Source of the DNA: Arcuatula senhousia
Taxonomy: Eukaryota; Mollusca; Bivalvia; Mytilida; Mytilidae
DNA: 64,000 bases
Assembly: GCA_963971305.1 (NCBI GenBank)
Contig: OZ020306.1
Coordinates: forward strand, 41,003,512 to 41,067,511
Direction: 5' to 3'
Positions 1 to 9,727 of this stretch are shown piece after piece; positions within the stretch are counted from its first letter, which is position 1, and each line of letters begins with the position of its first letter. The notes under the pieces are model-generated. The model worked only from the letters and a program-made list of their open reading frames with translations, was not told the DNA's origin and ran no database searches. Position numbers and translations under genes: made by a program.

Positions 1-479
1 TTTTAATTGTCTATTTTCAATGCTCATACCAATGTCAATCAAGAAAAAAAAGAAAAAAAAATACTATGTCAAAGTTTTAGACCCCAACTACCTGAAATAC
101 ATTACAGTTACTTTGCTTTTAAAATAAAATCAATAACATTTAAATTACAGTGTACTATTTTAAATTTTAAGTGATTACAATAGATTAGTTTTCATTAATG
201 TAATCATGAAATTCAATACAAATGATTACACATGCCTTTTAAGAACCAATAACTGAATTAGACAAGATTGATATGCTATAGATTATGTGGTTTTTAAATA
301 CATGAAAATCAGTGTTCTGTGGACTGGTATTTTCTGCAAGGAACCTGAAATTGCAGATTTAACGCATCTATGAGCTTTTAACCATGTTAACCTCGGGGTC
401 TTTTTTCTGTTGACCGAGGAGCATGAACATGCAAAACTTAGTCACTTGACTTGTACCCAGGTAGAACGAACCCTTTTTG
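1..479. other. AT-rich sequence without gene
   Basis: AT-rich sequence with no open frame, splice-site pair or clear repeat that I can support. Confidence 0.5.
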
Positions 480-900
480 GGTTTTTCCGAGGACCAAAAA
501 ACATTTCAGTATAACGTTTTTAAAATGTTTTAAAAATGTTTCGATTTTTGTCAAAACGTTATAAAAACGTTTAAAAAATGTTTTTCGCAATAACCTCAAA
601 TGAGTTTTACAAACTCTTTAAAAAAATGCCTAAAAATGTTTTAAAAACATTTCGATAGAACATAATTTAAATGTACATCCAAAACATTTTTTTGGAACAT
701 TATTAAATTGTTTATAAAACATTGTCAAAAACAACATTCACCACATTGTTTAAAAAACATTTCTTTAAAACATTTCAAAAGTTCTTTTGAGAAAGGTTAA
801 CATAACATTCATCTAATTGTTTAGTAAAAAGATTAGGAAACATCAACATTAGGTTTCTCTAAACTGTTTGTGTAAAACGTTTGAAAAATATTAATTAAAT
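480..900. repeat. AT-rich block of AACGTTT/AAACATTT motifs
   Basis: Irregular repetition of AAAACGTTTTAAAA-like and AAAACATTT motifs, many of them palindromic around AACGTT. I see no fixed period, so this may be a decayed relative of the ordered AACGTT arrays at 3487-3613 and 20780-21150. No coding potential. Confidence 0.45.
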
Positions 901-964
901 CATTTAATTTTAACTAAAAATTGACCATCAGGCAGTTCGTTAGGATCATAAGTTTTTGTTGTAT

Positions 965-1190
965 ATATAATCGGATGGACAGGGGGAGGGGTCCTTTTCC
1001 CCCGCTCCCCGTCCAATCAACCCCCGTACACCCGTTCCTCCTAGCATTCCTCCCCCGTATCTCCGCTCCCCGTCCCTTTCACCCCCGCTCCTCACCCCCT
1101 CTACACCCGCTCCCCCGCCCCTTCCATCCCCGCTCCTCGCCTACTCAACCCCCGTACGTACCCCCGTCCCCCCTGTCCGCCCCCTCATAA
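965..1190. repeat. C-rich low-complexity tract
   Basis: About 220 bases of nearly pure C/T with recurring CCCCCGCTCCCC and CCCCGTCC blocks, abruptly GC-rich in an AT-rich setting. It reads as an open frame of Pro/Ser/Leu/Arg only, as expected from composition. The C runs could form i-motif or triplex structures (inference). Confidence 0.7.
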
Positions 1191-1584
1191 AAACTATAGA
1201 TATTCGTCTTTGAAAGTTTTGAAACGGTTATATTGCAACCATAATGTTTTGGAAAGGTTATATATCCATTAATAGACGCATCATATTTCAAGTTCTTACA
1301 TATGCATTATTTTCTTATCAAAGAAGTATTGATTTTAATAATACAAAATCTGACCTATCTATAATTGTAGTCAACATGCAGGTCAAGGCATATTGCATAA
1401 GCAAGATTCATCATTCCCACATGTTAATATCTATGGGTCATTATCTATGTCGTCACCATAGAAACAACCAGAAATTTGTAAGATTAGCGGTGTGCCACAT
1501 CCTGTGTTGACATCAATAGAACAAACTTTATCTGTACCAAGCATTTTATAGTGAATGTGCGCGCCCCAAATAAGAACAAAGAAG

Positions 1585-1623
1585 ATGTCAAAAGATTCAT
1601 TTAAAGAGAAATTACAGCAAGAT
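1585..1623 (+). CDS. Gene P, candidate first coding exon
   Basis: An ATG opens 13 codons (MSKDSFKEKLQQD), followed directly by a full GTAAGT donor. The peptide is charged and exon-like, and the exon ends in phase 0. The next plus-strand exon-like interval, 3254-3307, starts and ends in phase 0, which fits. The sequence just upstream (1550-1584) contains GCGCGCC and would be 5' leader. No family is recognised. The intron to 3254 would hold a foldback repeat and two retroelement 3' ends. The exon is very short, so chance cannot be excluded without transcripts. Confidence 0.4.
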
Positions 1624-1872
1624 GTAAGTAATAATATTTCATGTTAATTCAGAGGTACTAATTTAAAGCCATTGACATATCATTATTTTAAAGACATTGC
1701 TGCATTTCTATAATTTCTATTGGTAGTACATGTAACTGGAAGAACTTTTTTTTTTCTCACTTTGCACAACACTGGCAAATAAAAGATCTTTTCGCCTTTC
1801 GTAGTCATGCAATAGGACACAATTTATGTTCACGCGATGCAAATATAATATACATTTTATAAGAAATCAAGT

Positions 1873-2110
1873 ATTTAACTTGAAGGGGGGCCTTGGTTTT
1901 TTCCAAAAAAAATATTCTGAAAATTATTTTTGATGAAAAAATATTTTGGCAGCTGAGGGTCAGAAAACAAATATTCTGAAGAAGAATTTCTGCTATAAAA
2001 ATAAGGCTGATAATGAAAAAAAATATTCTGTCGTGACGCCTTCGAAAAAATAAAGCGGAAAAAAAATTCTGATCAAAACAAAAAACCAAGACCCCCCCTT
2101 AAAGTTAAAT
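1873..2110. mobile_element. Foldback/MITE-like element, about 238 bp
   Basis: The two ends are imperfect inverted copies of each other: ATTTAACTTGAAGGGGGGGC and CTTGGTTTTTT on the left, and their complements on the right (2077-2110), about 28 bp with two or three mismatches. The interior repeats AATATTCTG several times. No coding capacity. The open frame across it is an artefact. Confidence 0.6.
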
Positions 2111-2324
2111 GGTCCGTCCCTTATTTTTTTCAAACTGACTGCGTCCTTTGAAACATTGGAACATCGATAGGTAATTATTGTTCATACATTCATAACCTTG
2201 TTTGTGATTGTTTAAATAAGTTGAATCAAATTAGTGGCATTAGTGAAACGGTCCCCTTAACTTGAAATTGATTAGAACGATCCAACAAATAATAAAGCTA
2301 AAATGTTGTCAGAAATGGTAATTG

Positions 2325-2675
2325 TTGGCAACGCGATGGGTGTGCTATATTGGTTTGACGCGTCAGGTAAGGGAGCTAGGTTAGACACACAGAAATCCCT
2401 ACCGATGCGCTGGGGTCAGCGTTACAGAATGCTAGAACACATCCTTCCCGTGTTTTGGTGGCGGGTTGTTTTACGTCACATCGTGAAGGTTGTCTTACTA
2501 AAGGATGTAAAGATAGCATATAGATACAGGTATTCAGTGATTTTTGTGTTTCCATGTTTTACATGTTGTCTGTTTTTATTCCGTTCTTGTTGGTGTTGGT
2601 TTTGTCCCTGCCCTTTCGGACTTTTGACATTCAAATACCTCATTGGTACCCCTGCTTCTTTCTTACCAAACTTAT
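2325..2675 (+). repeat. PLE-A 3' UTR remnant
   Basis: Starts with TTGGCAACGCGATGGGTGTG, which resembles the region just after the PLE-A stop codon in the copies at 8.2 kb and 37.6 kb. It ends in a T/G-rich stretch (GTTGGTGTTGGTTTTGTC) running into GGTACCCCTGCTTCTTTC, comparable with the 3' ends of those copies. The middle is diverged. Read as a 5'-truncated Penelope-like remnant; the assignment rests on short stretches. Confidence 0.4.
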
Positions 2676-2911
2676 TTTCTTTTTTTATTTTTAGATGCAG
2701 GCAGGAAAGCCTATCATAAGACTTTGCCCGTGGAGGGACTAAAAATGAGGTGTTTGACACCCTAAGGGTTGCTCCTAACAAGCCTGGAGGATCAAATTAT
2801 GTGAAGGTATATATTTAAACATATATGTACTGATTTATTTGAGGTGCATTAACAAGATCGCATCTCCTCAGAAAGTGTTGAACAGAATTTCATGAAACTT
2901 GGTATATAGGT

Positions 2912-3190
2912 AAATAAAGGTAATAACAAAACTACCGAACTTGAATGATCACTCGCATAGTCCAGAGAAAATGACAAAAACGAATCAGTCATACCGGAGA
3001 ATTGGTGGATCGCAATGGTCCTGGCTTGGTACAGGCATTTCAAACGAAATGGGGGGTTAAACCAGGTTTTATGGCACCAAACCTCCCTCTTCCATTGCGA
3101 TCTTAGGATCCTGTAATGACCATAGAACACAACATATTTGTGAGACACAATAGGGATATTGAGGTGATCATCTCAGTACAGAAGACCAGT
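2912..3190 (-). repeat. PLE-B 3'-end fragment
   Basis: On the minus strand this matches the segment that follows the PLE-B reverse-transcriptase fragment at 50105-50397, in the same order, and ends in the same terminus GTTACCTTTATTT. It lacks all coding sequence, as expected for a severely 5'-truncated retroelement insertion. The roughly 99-codon frame across it is not preserved in other copies (broken in the 22.6-kb copy). Confidence 0.6.
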
Positions 3191-3253
3191 CAAACACTAA
3201 TTAAAACAATTAACTATCATATCTTTTAACTCAATTTTGAACTTTTCTACTAG

Positions 3254-3307
3254 TGGCTGATAACGAAGAAGGTAGTAGCTTTCCAAGAAACACGCGAATC
3301 GAGCCAG
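3254..3307 (+). CDS. Gene P, candidate internal exon
   Basis: TTTTCTACTAG precedes and GTAATT follows a 54-base open segment, exactly 18 codons in phase 0 (WLITKKVVAFQETRESSQ). The phase fits the ATG exon at 1585-1623 and the exon at 3404. The composition (Lys, Glu, Gln, Val) is protein-like. No domain or family is recognised. The pairing of two splice sites around an intact multiple-of-three segment is the main evidence; chance remains possible. Confidence 0.45.
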
Positions 3308-3403
3308 GTAATTTCTTCTAACACTTTAAATAGGCGAATAGTGTAAGGTAATTTCTACTAACATGCTAACAATTTTTCATAACCCTAATTTTATGTCGTA
3401 TAG

Positions 3404-3526
3404 AAAGCCGTAGTGGATCTCTGCATTAACAATTTATTTACAATTGGTGTCAATGGGGAAATGTTTAAGTTCCATGAGTTCGACAGTTGTCTCAACGTTG
3501 ATCACCTAATGTTGTTTCAACGTTGA
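3404..3526 (+). CDS. Gene P, candidate terminal exon reading into a minisatellite
   Basis: After TTATGTCGTATAG the phase-0 frame is open for 40 codons, starting KAVVDLCINNLFTIGVNGEM, and ends at TGA 3524-3526. The last ten or so codons lie inside the 24-bp AACGTTGA minisatellite, so the C-terminus would come from repeat sequence. If a donor before the array is used instead, this is an internal exon. A phase-0 exon-like segment also exists at 15262. Function unknown. Confidence 0.35.
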   Translation, partial: KAVVDLCINNLFTIGVNGEMFKFHEFDSCLNVDHLMLFQR

Positions 3527-3613
3527 TAATCGATGTTGTTTCAACGTTGATAATCAATGTTAATTCAACGTTGACAATTAATGTTGTTTCAACGTTGACT
3601 ATTAATGTTGTTT
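3487..3613. repeat. 24-bp minisatellite with AACGTT core
   Basis: CAACGTTG recurs at 3493, 3518, 3542, 3566 and 3590 (spacings 25, 24, 24, 24), each embedded in TGTTGTTTCAACGTTGATAA. Each unit is palindromic around AACGTT, so units can pair with themselves or neighbours. The motif is shared with the longer-period array at 20780-21150. Confidence 0.85.
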
Positions 3614-5000
3614 TAAGTCCATGACTGACAGAACCTATCATGCATCTTTCTGGTAAAAAATATAACAATGGACCAACAATTTTAATTATGAGGCACTCAT
3701 ATTGAAGATACTGGAAACGGTCCCACTTTTATTAAAAAAATTTCAACAAACATTTACAAAAAAAGTTAACACTGCTGGATGTCTCAACAAAATCCAAAAC
3801 TCCTCCTGAACCACCTATACAATTCCAGGTTTCAAGGTGAGATGAATGTACTAGTAAAGCACAAATGAAAAAGCCCACAAAATTTTATGATCATCAGACT
3901 TGTTGTTCCTGAAAAATAGTTCTTATAAAACTTTTATACTGCATTGTAATGTATTGAAAATGATCAGTCACTCAATTGGAAAAACAATCTCAAGGTCAAA
4001 TGACGATAAGGAGCAAGTTTATTCAACCTTCTGATATAAAGATACTCATACAACTTGAGAGTAAACTCCTCTGCAAAGAAAGCAAAACCTATCTATCTCT
4101 TGATTCGCAGGACATATATATCAATAAAGACACAATTCAAGTAAAAGTTTATCAAACATATATTTATACATTCATTTACATTGTACAAAAGGTTTTGTCC
4201 ATAAAAATTATATGTACATGTATAATCTGTCCATGGAATAAAAAATGAGTTCATAAATACTAAAGTCTCTGGCTGTCTGGGTTGAACAATTAAATCTTTG
4301 CATACATTTCTTTCAAAAAAAGTTCTTTTATAAGAAAATAAACTGATGCATATGGTCCCATTTCTCAATAAACACTTAATACTCAAGTCATTTAACCATA
4401 AGCTGTAGATTTTATGCCTTGTAAAGTGTGCTGTCCTAATAAAGGGATGGTGATGCAAGAATATAATAATTCAAATCAATAGACCCTTTCTGTGGGGAAT
4501 ATGTGCTCCACATGTTTTTCTCTGTCTAACTTGTGATTAATGGCTTTACTATCTGTACTTCTTAATAAATCAAAATATTTTCAATAAATAATGACAAATG
4601 ATCAAATTCAAATTCACAAAGAAAAGAAACTTCATGTTAACCTTACATTATATATGTACACTTTCTTATGATTATTTACAAGTACATCTATTCTTAAATT
4701 GGGCATAGAAATTACAAAATTGTAGCTGGTTATAAACGAAGTCCTTAATCTCCAACAACATTGTTCTTCACTCTCATCGGAATATTGAGGTTGCACTATT
4801 TCCTCTGACTGTCGTTCTTCTAGTTGATCAGTGTTACTTTTTTCGGTCTACCACTCAAGCATACATGTATTTCATGAAATGACTCATTACATCCTCAATA
4901 ATAGCAACAGTGGCTGTTGGATGAACTTGAATAATTACTTCTGCAAGAAAAAAATGTTCCCCCATTAAACATGCTTCTATAAGAATTCAATATATCTCTA
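3614..5000. other. AT-rich intergenic sequence
   Basis: Between the end of gene P and the end of gene T on the opposite strand. The overlapping opposite-strand frames near 3976-4458 look like chance in AT-rich sequence: no splice sites fit and no family is recognised. Confidence 0.5.
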
Positions 5001-5007
5001 ATATATA

Positions 5008-5396
5008 CAGTACACTCAGAAAGGATTGATTCTCATACTCTGATTTCGGAGTGAATTTTTTTAATGACTCCAGGAAACTCCAAGAAAAGCCATAAAAATT
5101 TAGGAGTGTTTTAGGAGTACTCCCTCCAAAGGGTCATAAATTACTCTGAGCTTGGAGTTTTTTATTGCCTTGAAAACCTTTTTGAAGTAGCACCTATTTC
5201 CTGTCTTTCTTGTCAGATGAAAATGATTATAATACACAAGGTAATAAACAACTCCAAAATACTCCGAAAAAGGTAATAAATTTCTTCCAGGTGGGATAAA
5301 TTACTTGGAGAATTTTAAGAGTTGACTCTGTGAAACTCTGTGAAACACTGGACACTGAAATCAGAGTATGAGAATCAATCCTCTCTGAGTGTACTG
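5008..5396. mobile_element. Tc1/mariner-like MITE (CAGTACACTCAG termini)
   Basis: The first 40 bases are repeated inverted at the other end with one mismatch (terminal CAGTACACTCAG). A TA dinucleotide flanks both ends (5006-5007 and 5397-5398), the target duplication of Tc1/mariner transposons. The 389-bp interior has no transposase. It repeats GGAGT/ACTCC words. It lies just downstream of the end of gene T. Confidence 0.9.
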
Positions 5397-5844
5397 TATA
5401 AGGCTGATAAAATTTTAAAAAAATTAAAGAAACAATTATGATAAAATCTGTTCTCTAGAATATTCCTTCCATATACATTCAAAGTCACGACAGTGGCATA
5501 CATGTACCTTACACTTTGAAGGGAATACAAAAATTCACAAAATATTAATGTTTGATATTTTTTTAGATACATGTTTATCTATACATTTGTACAGAGTTCG
5601 CAAAATGTGTCGGACCTATCAGACCTGACTGGTAAAGTTACAGCAGGTCTGGCACTTTAAACTATGTCTGATAGATTTTAGTATTTTTTTAGAAAGTTGT
5701 AATAGATAGGACCAGTAAAAAAATAGGTCCGACAAAAGATTCCATTTTGACGACCTATGTCTGACGAAGATATTTTTTAAGATTGCGAACTCTGTTTGTA
5801 TATTCAAAAGCACATGGTCACGTTTCATTACTTATATTTACCTT

Positions 5845-5850
5845 TTTATT
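5845..5850 (-). terminator. Possible polyadenylation signal of gene T
   Basis: AATAAA on the minus strand about 32 bases past the predicted stop codon of gene T. Position suits a poly(A) signal, but the hexamer is common in this AT-rich DNA. Confidence 0.35.
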
Positions 5851-5881
5851 GTCTTGCAAAGGGTATTTGTTGCAAATCAAA

Positions 5882-5948
5882 TTATGTTGTTTTTCCTTTG
5901 ACGTTCATCTTGGCTCCTAAGTAACATATTAACTCCTTATTCAAACAT
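5882..5948 (-). CDS. Gene T, terminal coding exon
   Basis: The minus strand reads TTTTTTTACAG, then one base completing a codon, then 21 codons beginning CLNKELICYLGAKMNV, and TAA. The phase (one leading base) matches the exon at 7008-7047, which ends with two bases. The peptide is Lys-rich and has no recognised motif. Phase agreement across three consecutive exon-like segments supports a real C-terminus. A MITE begins to the left (5396) after the possible poly(A) signal. Confidence 0.55.
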
Positions 5949-7007
5949 CTGTAAAAAAATGACAACTTTACATGTCACACCAATTATACAATAAAAACTT
6001 GATTTTTTTAATTCCAAAGCCAGTGACATTTACACCACTGCCTTGCTGCTCACACAATAAATGCAACATTTTTTATCCCAATCTAATATTGATACAAAGA
6101 TAAAGTCTTATTTTTTATGGGGGTCCAGGAGATGACAAAACCAGGACTTTAAAGAAATAAGAAATTTATATTGATTTCAAATAATGAACTTGCCAAAAGC
6201 AAATTCTTTGAATTTAAGATTATTCACAGTACTTGGGAAATCTGTAAGGTACATGGACTAAGGTCCATCGATGGGCTTGATCTACATTTTTGTAACTAAA
6301 TTACAAATCAAAATAAATCAAAGTATAATTATATTGTTTGTGTTTAATCTTTTTATTTTGTAAAAAGTAGTACAGCAAGCTAAATTGGGTGTCACAATAT
6401 CAGATAAGAATTTTAGCAGAATATAACAAAGTCATAAAGAATAACAATAGTCAGCCATTAGGTGTAACACTGAAAGAATCTGTCCGGGAGGGTGCATATG
6501 TGTACAACACTTTCACACATAAAATTAAACAAGGTCAATGATTAACCGATTACCATGATAGTAAAATAATGAACATAAGACAATGATTATGAGCCAAAAA
6601 AAATCATCCAGGTTTCACTATAAATGTATGCATTATCTAATTTACTAATAATATTAACAAATATATGAGTCAAAAGTTGAAGGCGAAAGCAAATGTAAGG
6701 AGCTATAGGCTACAGAAATTTGGATGTTAATATGGCACGTCTGCTTTCTGTCAGTTTAGTTAGATTTTATCTGGTTTTCTTCAGACCCTAGTACATATTG
6801 GATATAGATATTTATTCAATCTATTTCTTTGAACCTCGAGCTATTTGTGAAATGTCTGTATACATGGACAAGACTATGGATATGTACAAATGTAGGAAAT
6901 CATAACCACATACATATTTTACATGTACATTTTCTATTTATTACCATTATGTACAATTCCTTTTTATGTTTGAGTTAAATTTGTAGAAAATTACCAGTCA
7001 CACTTAC
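5949..7007 (-). other. Predicted last intron of gene T
   Basis: AT-rich sequence between two predicted exons. No further exon, RNA gene or clear repeat is seen. Confidence 0.45.
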
Positions 7008-7047
7008 CCTTTCATCACATTCTTTATGTGACCCCCCTTTTGTCCCA
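7008..7047 (-). CDS. Gene T, candidate penultimate exon
   Basis: Ends at a strong donor (GG then GTAAGTG). With the acceptor at GGTAG (7048-7049) the exon is 40 bases: two bases, 12 codons (GQKGGHIKNVMK) and two bases. It joins the flanking exons in frame on both sides. The classical acceptor TTTCAG lies 26 bases further upstream and would add bases with an in-frame TAG, ending the protein early. Either short acceptor use restores the frame, or two C-termini exist. The chosen form is preferred only because phases agree on both sides. Confidence 0.4.
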
Positions 7048-7356
7048 CTACCAATTTTCTTTATAATATTTTTCTGAAATCAAAATTATATACATGTATA
7101 TAATAAATGATACGATAATAATCTAGGCGATAATGAGATAATAATCTGTGTACATTTAAGTATTTTTTCAATTGAATTTTACATTTACTGCATACGATTC
7201 TTTTGATTTAGTAACTGCAAGGAAAAGTTTTTAGTTCACACGTTACAATAACTAGAAAAAACTTGCAACAAAACTCCATGAAAATGTGGCTTAAAGATGA
7301 AATAGTTGCATCAAATTAAAGTCAACCATGTGTTGTAAAAACACACTTAAACTCAC

Positions 7357-7525
7357 CTATAATTTTGTTTAGAACATTCTCATACTCTAAAGTATTGTTG
7401 AACTCGCTTAGCTCTTCCATCATATTCAATTGAAACTCTTCCATAATTACCAGTTTGTTGGCAGTTATTGATAAGAGTTCTGAGTAGGTCTCTTGGTTGT
7501 ACTTGTAGATCCCTTCTTTGAAATC
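7357..7525 (-). CDS. Gene T, 56-codon exon, charged helical segment
   Basis: The best coding signal of gene T. TTTTTACATTTAAG precedes and GTGAGT follows a 169-base frame without stops: 56 codons plus one base. It begins DFKEGIYKYNQETYSELLSI and continues rich in Glu, Leu, Met and Asn (for example MEEFQLNMMEELSEF), as in a helical or coiled-coil domain. The other two frames contain stops. It starts in phase 0, matching the end of the upstream cassette exons. No domain recognised. Its upstream intron contains PLE-A copy 1 and a SINE. Confidence 0.7.
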
Positions 7526-7616
7526 CTTAAATGTAAAAATTGAGATCTTATAAACATAACAAAATATTTGGTTAAAATGTACGTATATATAGATGCTAAT
7601 ATCAATCCCTCTCCAG

Positions 7617-7904
7617 CTAGCAGTTTGCGAGTGTGGCCTTTGTAGCGGCCCCCATTGAGCCTACTCTTATCGAACTCCACAAAGGGGTATTTAACGTGCA
7701 TGGGGTATTGCTCTCCACATACACGGGACAACCTTTTTTCGTCCCTTCCGAAGGACTAGCAACGATTCGCGAGGCCATTCTCGCAAATGGTGTCATGAGA
7801 GAGTCGGAAAATTGGTTCATGAAATTTTCACCTCTAACGAGGATCGAACCACGAACCTCGGTGTTGGTAGCCCGACGCATTAACCACTACACCAACGGCT
7901 CTCG
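7617..7904 (-). mobile_element. tRNA-derived SINE
   Basis: The minus strand starts with Pol III promoter boxes: box A TGGTGTAGTGGT (7883-7894) and box B GGTTCGATCC (7841-7850). A body of about 220 bases follows, down to about 7617. The anticodon and acceptor stems do not pair properly, so this is not a functional tRNA. A diverged relative lies at 34628-34790. The body gives open frames on both strands that I regard as chance. It abuts the 3' UTR of PLE-A copy 1 in an intron of gene T. Confidence 0.7.
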
Positions 7905-7974
7905 AACGCAGCATGAGGCCGAAACACTTGTAAATGTATTAATTTCTATTTCATTTTTTACATTGTTTATTTCA

Positions 7975-8266
7975 AACAAGAGAGAAGCAAAGGTGTACCA
8001 AATGGGTAATCAGTATCATAAAACCGTGAAGACAAAGACAAAACCGGCAGACAAAAAATCATCACAACAAAACAAACCACATAACAACATAAAACACGCA
8101 CACATAACAAAAAACCGCATTCAGCAACGCGAACTCAAGTCGAAACGAGAGTGAACTCATGTGCTCCGGAAGAGTAAGCAGTTCTTGCATGCTATAGCAC
8201 ACCCGTCACGTTGCCAAAGATCGATTAAGTGTTGGTCAAATCCGGAAAGGATGACATTACAAAACT
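7975..8266 (-). repeat. PLE-A copy 1, 3' UTR
   Basis: About 290 bases following the reverse-transcriptase stop codon. They contain GGCAACGTGACGGGTGTG and a T/G-rich stretch, and end near GGTACACCTTTGCTTC. The same segment in the same order occurs at 37553-37855 and, diverged, at 59230-59500, which fixes it as the element's 3' end. Confidence 0.75.
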
Positions 8267-9727
8267 CTATGTCAAACCAACATCTTTGCTCATCTGAGAG
8301 ATAGAAATCCCGTATTTGCATACAAGCACATGATGTCGTCCGTAAAATTTCTTGAGTGATGACAACAACATTGGAGCAACGTACCCCTGTGTTAACAATT
8401 TGCTTGTCAGCCGTGTAGCTCTATCAAGGAAGTCGTTGTACTCCCCACATGCTCTGGAATAACGAATCAATTGTGATACGTAAACTACATATGCTGGAGC
8501 GGACGGAATGTTGCCACACAGAAAGGGAAAGTTAACTATTGGAAAGTTGAAGTCATCACGTTTGTCATAGAGCTTTGTACAAAGCCTTCCTTGTGTGTCA
8601 ATTTCGAGAAATAGATCCAAATATGAAGCAGACCTCCTAGAATCTGTAGTGTACTTTACCTCAAGTTCCTTCGGATATATGAGATGTAAATAGTCACCAA
8701 ATCGAGGATTGTTTTGTGAAAGGACATCAATATAACGAAATGTGAGATTGAAGGATAAAGCAAGTTTGCGGTCCTTTTTGTCTAGAAGTGATTGTAAGAA
8801 GTCTGCTCCATATGAATGAAGAAACAAATCGGCAAGCAATGGTGCACAATTTGTGCCCATTGGGATACCTATTGTTTGCTGAAAAACACGTCCACCAAAC
8901 TGTACAAATATGTTGTCGATTAGAAAGTTGAGCATTTCTATTATTTGATCTTCTGTAAATTTGTTTTTCTTGCTAGACTCTTGGATGACAAAATAAGTCT
9001 TTTTATAACCGACTACCAAATACTTGTACCTGCGTTTTCCATTCTTTTTGATAAAGCTACGTTTAATCAGCTGTGCCAAACGAGATTTTAATTGTGAATG
9101 TGGAATTGAAGTATATAATGTAGAGAAATCAAACGTTTTAATGCTATTACATGATGAACATGACTTAGAGTGGAGATTTTCCATCAGTTCTTTAGAATTT
9201 TTGAGAATCCACATTTGATTGACGCCATTTCTAGAGTAACAACAATCGAAATACTTTTGAAGGCTTGATTTTATTGCCGTCAATATTGATGTTAACAAAA
9301 CTGAAAGAGGCTTAGTTGTACATTTGGATGACCCAGCAATAAATCGTTGCTTGTATGGAGTTTTATGTAACTTTGGAATCCAATACAAGGATGGAACGAC
9401 ATCGTTCTTTTTGTCAACAGAAATGCCAAAGGAAGAAATTACAGAATTATGATTGTTGATTATTTCCTCCTTTGACAGTGTTGTTGCTGTATATGTGGTG
9501 CTTTTGCTAGTACAACCAACCCCTAATTCAGCTGTTAAACAATCAATATAGTGTCTTTTGCATACGAAAATGATGTTGTTAGGCGCTTTATCATCAGGTA
9601 CGACAACATATTTGTCATGTAAGGTGGACAATGTCTTCGCAACATCAGGGTTGTTGAAAATAGATGTTGCCTTGGTGCTCATCGAGCCTTTCAAAGAGTT
9701 AATCCTTTTCAAAACCAACGACCTCAC
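8267..9727 (-). pseudogene. Penelope-like element (PLE-A copy 1) reverse transcriptase, catalytic box damaged
   Basis: A 486-codon frame with reverse-transcriptase motifs in order: YWIPKLHK at residues 115-122, motif A FDFSTLYTSIPH at 199-210, motif B GIPMGTNCAPLLAD at 287-300, motif C at 331-337, then SYLDLFLEI and LYDKRDDFNFP. This is the Penelope-like pattern, in which RT copies element RNA primed at broken DNA or telomeres. Motif C reads RYIDVLS; the decayed copy at 58.8 kb has RYIDDVLS, so one catalytic Asp codon is missing (GATGAT reduced to GAT). There is no C-terminal GIY-YIG domain. The start is not authentic: the frame continues upstream beyond two frameshifts. Inserted antisense to no gene, i.e. 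in the same strand as gene T, within its intron. Confidence 0.9.

Noticed and set aside
921..1190. 89-codon open frame rich in Pro, Ser and Arg
   Set aside because: It translates the C-rich low-complexity tract; no start context, splice sites or family.
1805..2089. 94-codon minus-strand frame
   Set aside because: Lies within the 1873-2110 inverted-repeat element and follows its T-rich composition.
2695..2803. Possible exon between TTTTTATTTTTAG and GTATAT
   Set aside because: All three frames contain stops, so it cannot be an internal coding exon; it could only be untranslated.
2849..3148. 99-codon frame repeated in the 41.7-kb copy
   Set aside because: It is in the PLE-B 3' end; the frame is broken in the 22.6-kb copy and interrupted at 50.1 kb.
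7830..7904. Functional tRNA gene
   Set aside because: Boxes A and B are present but the anticodon and acceptor stems do not pair and a SINE body follows.
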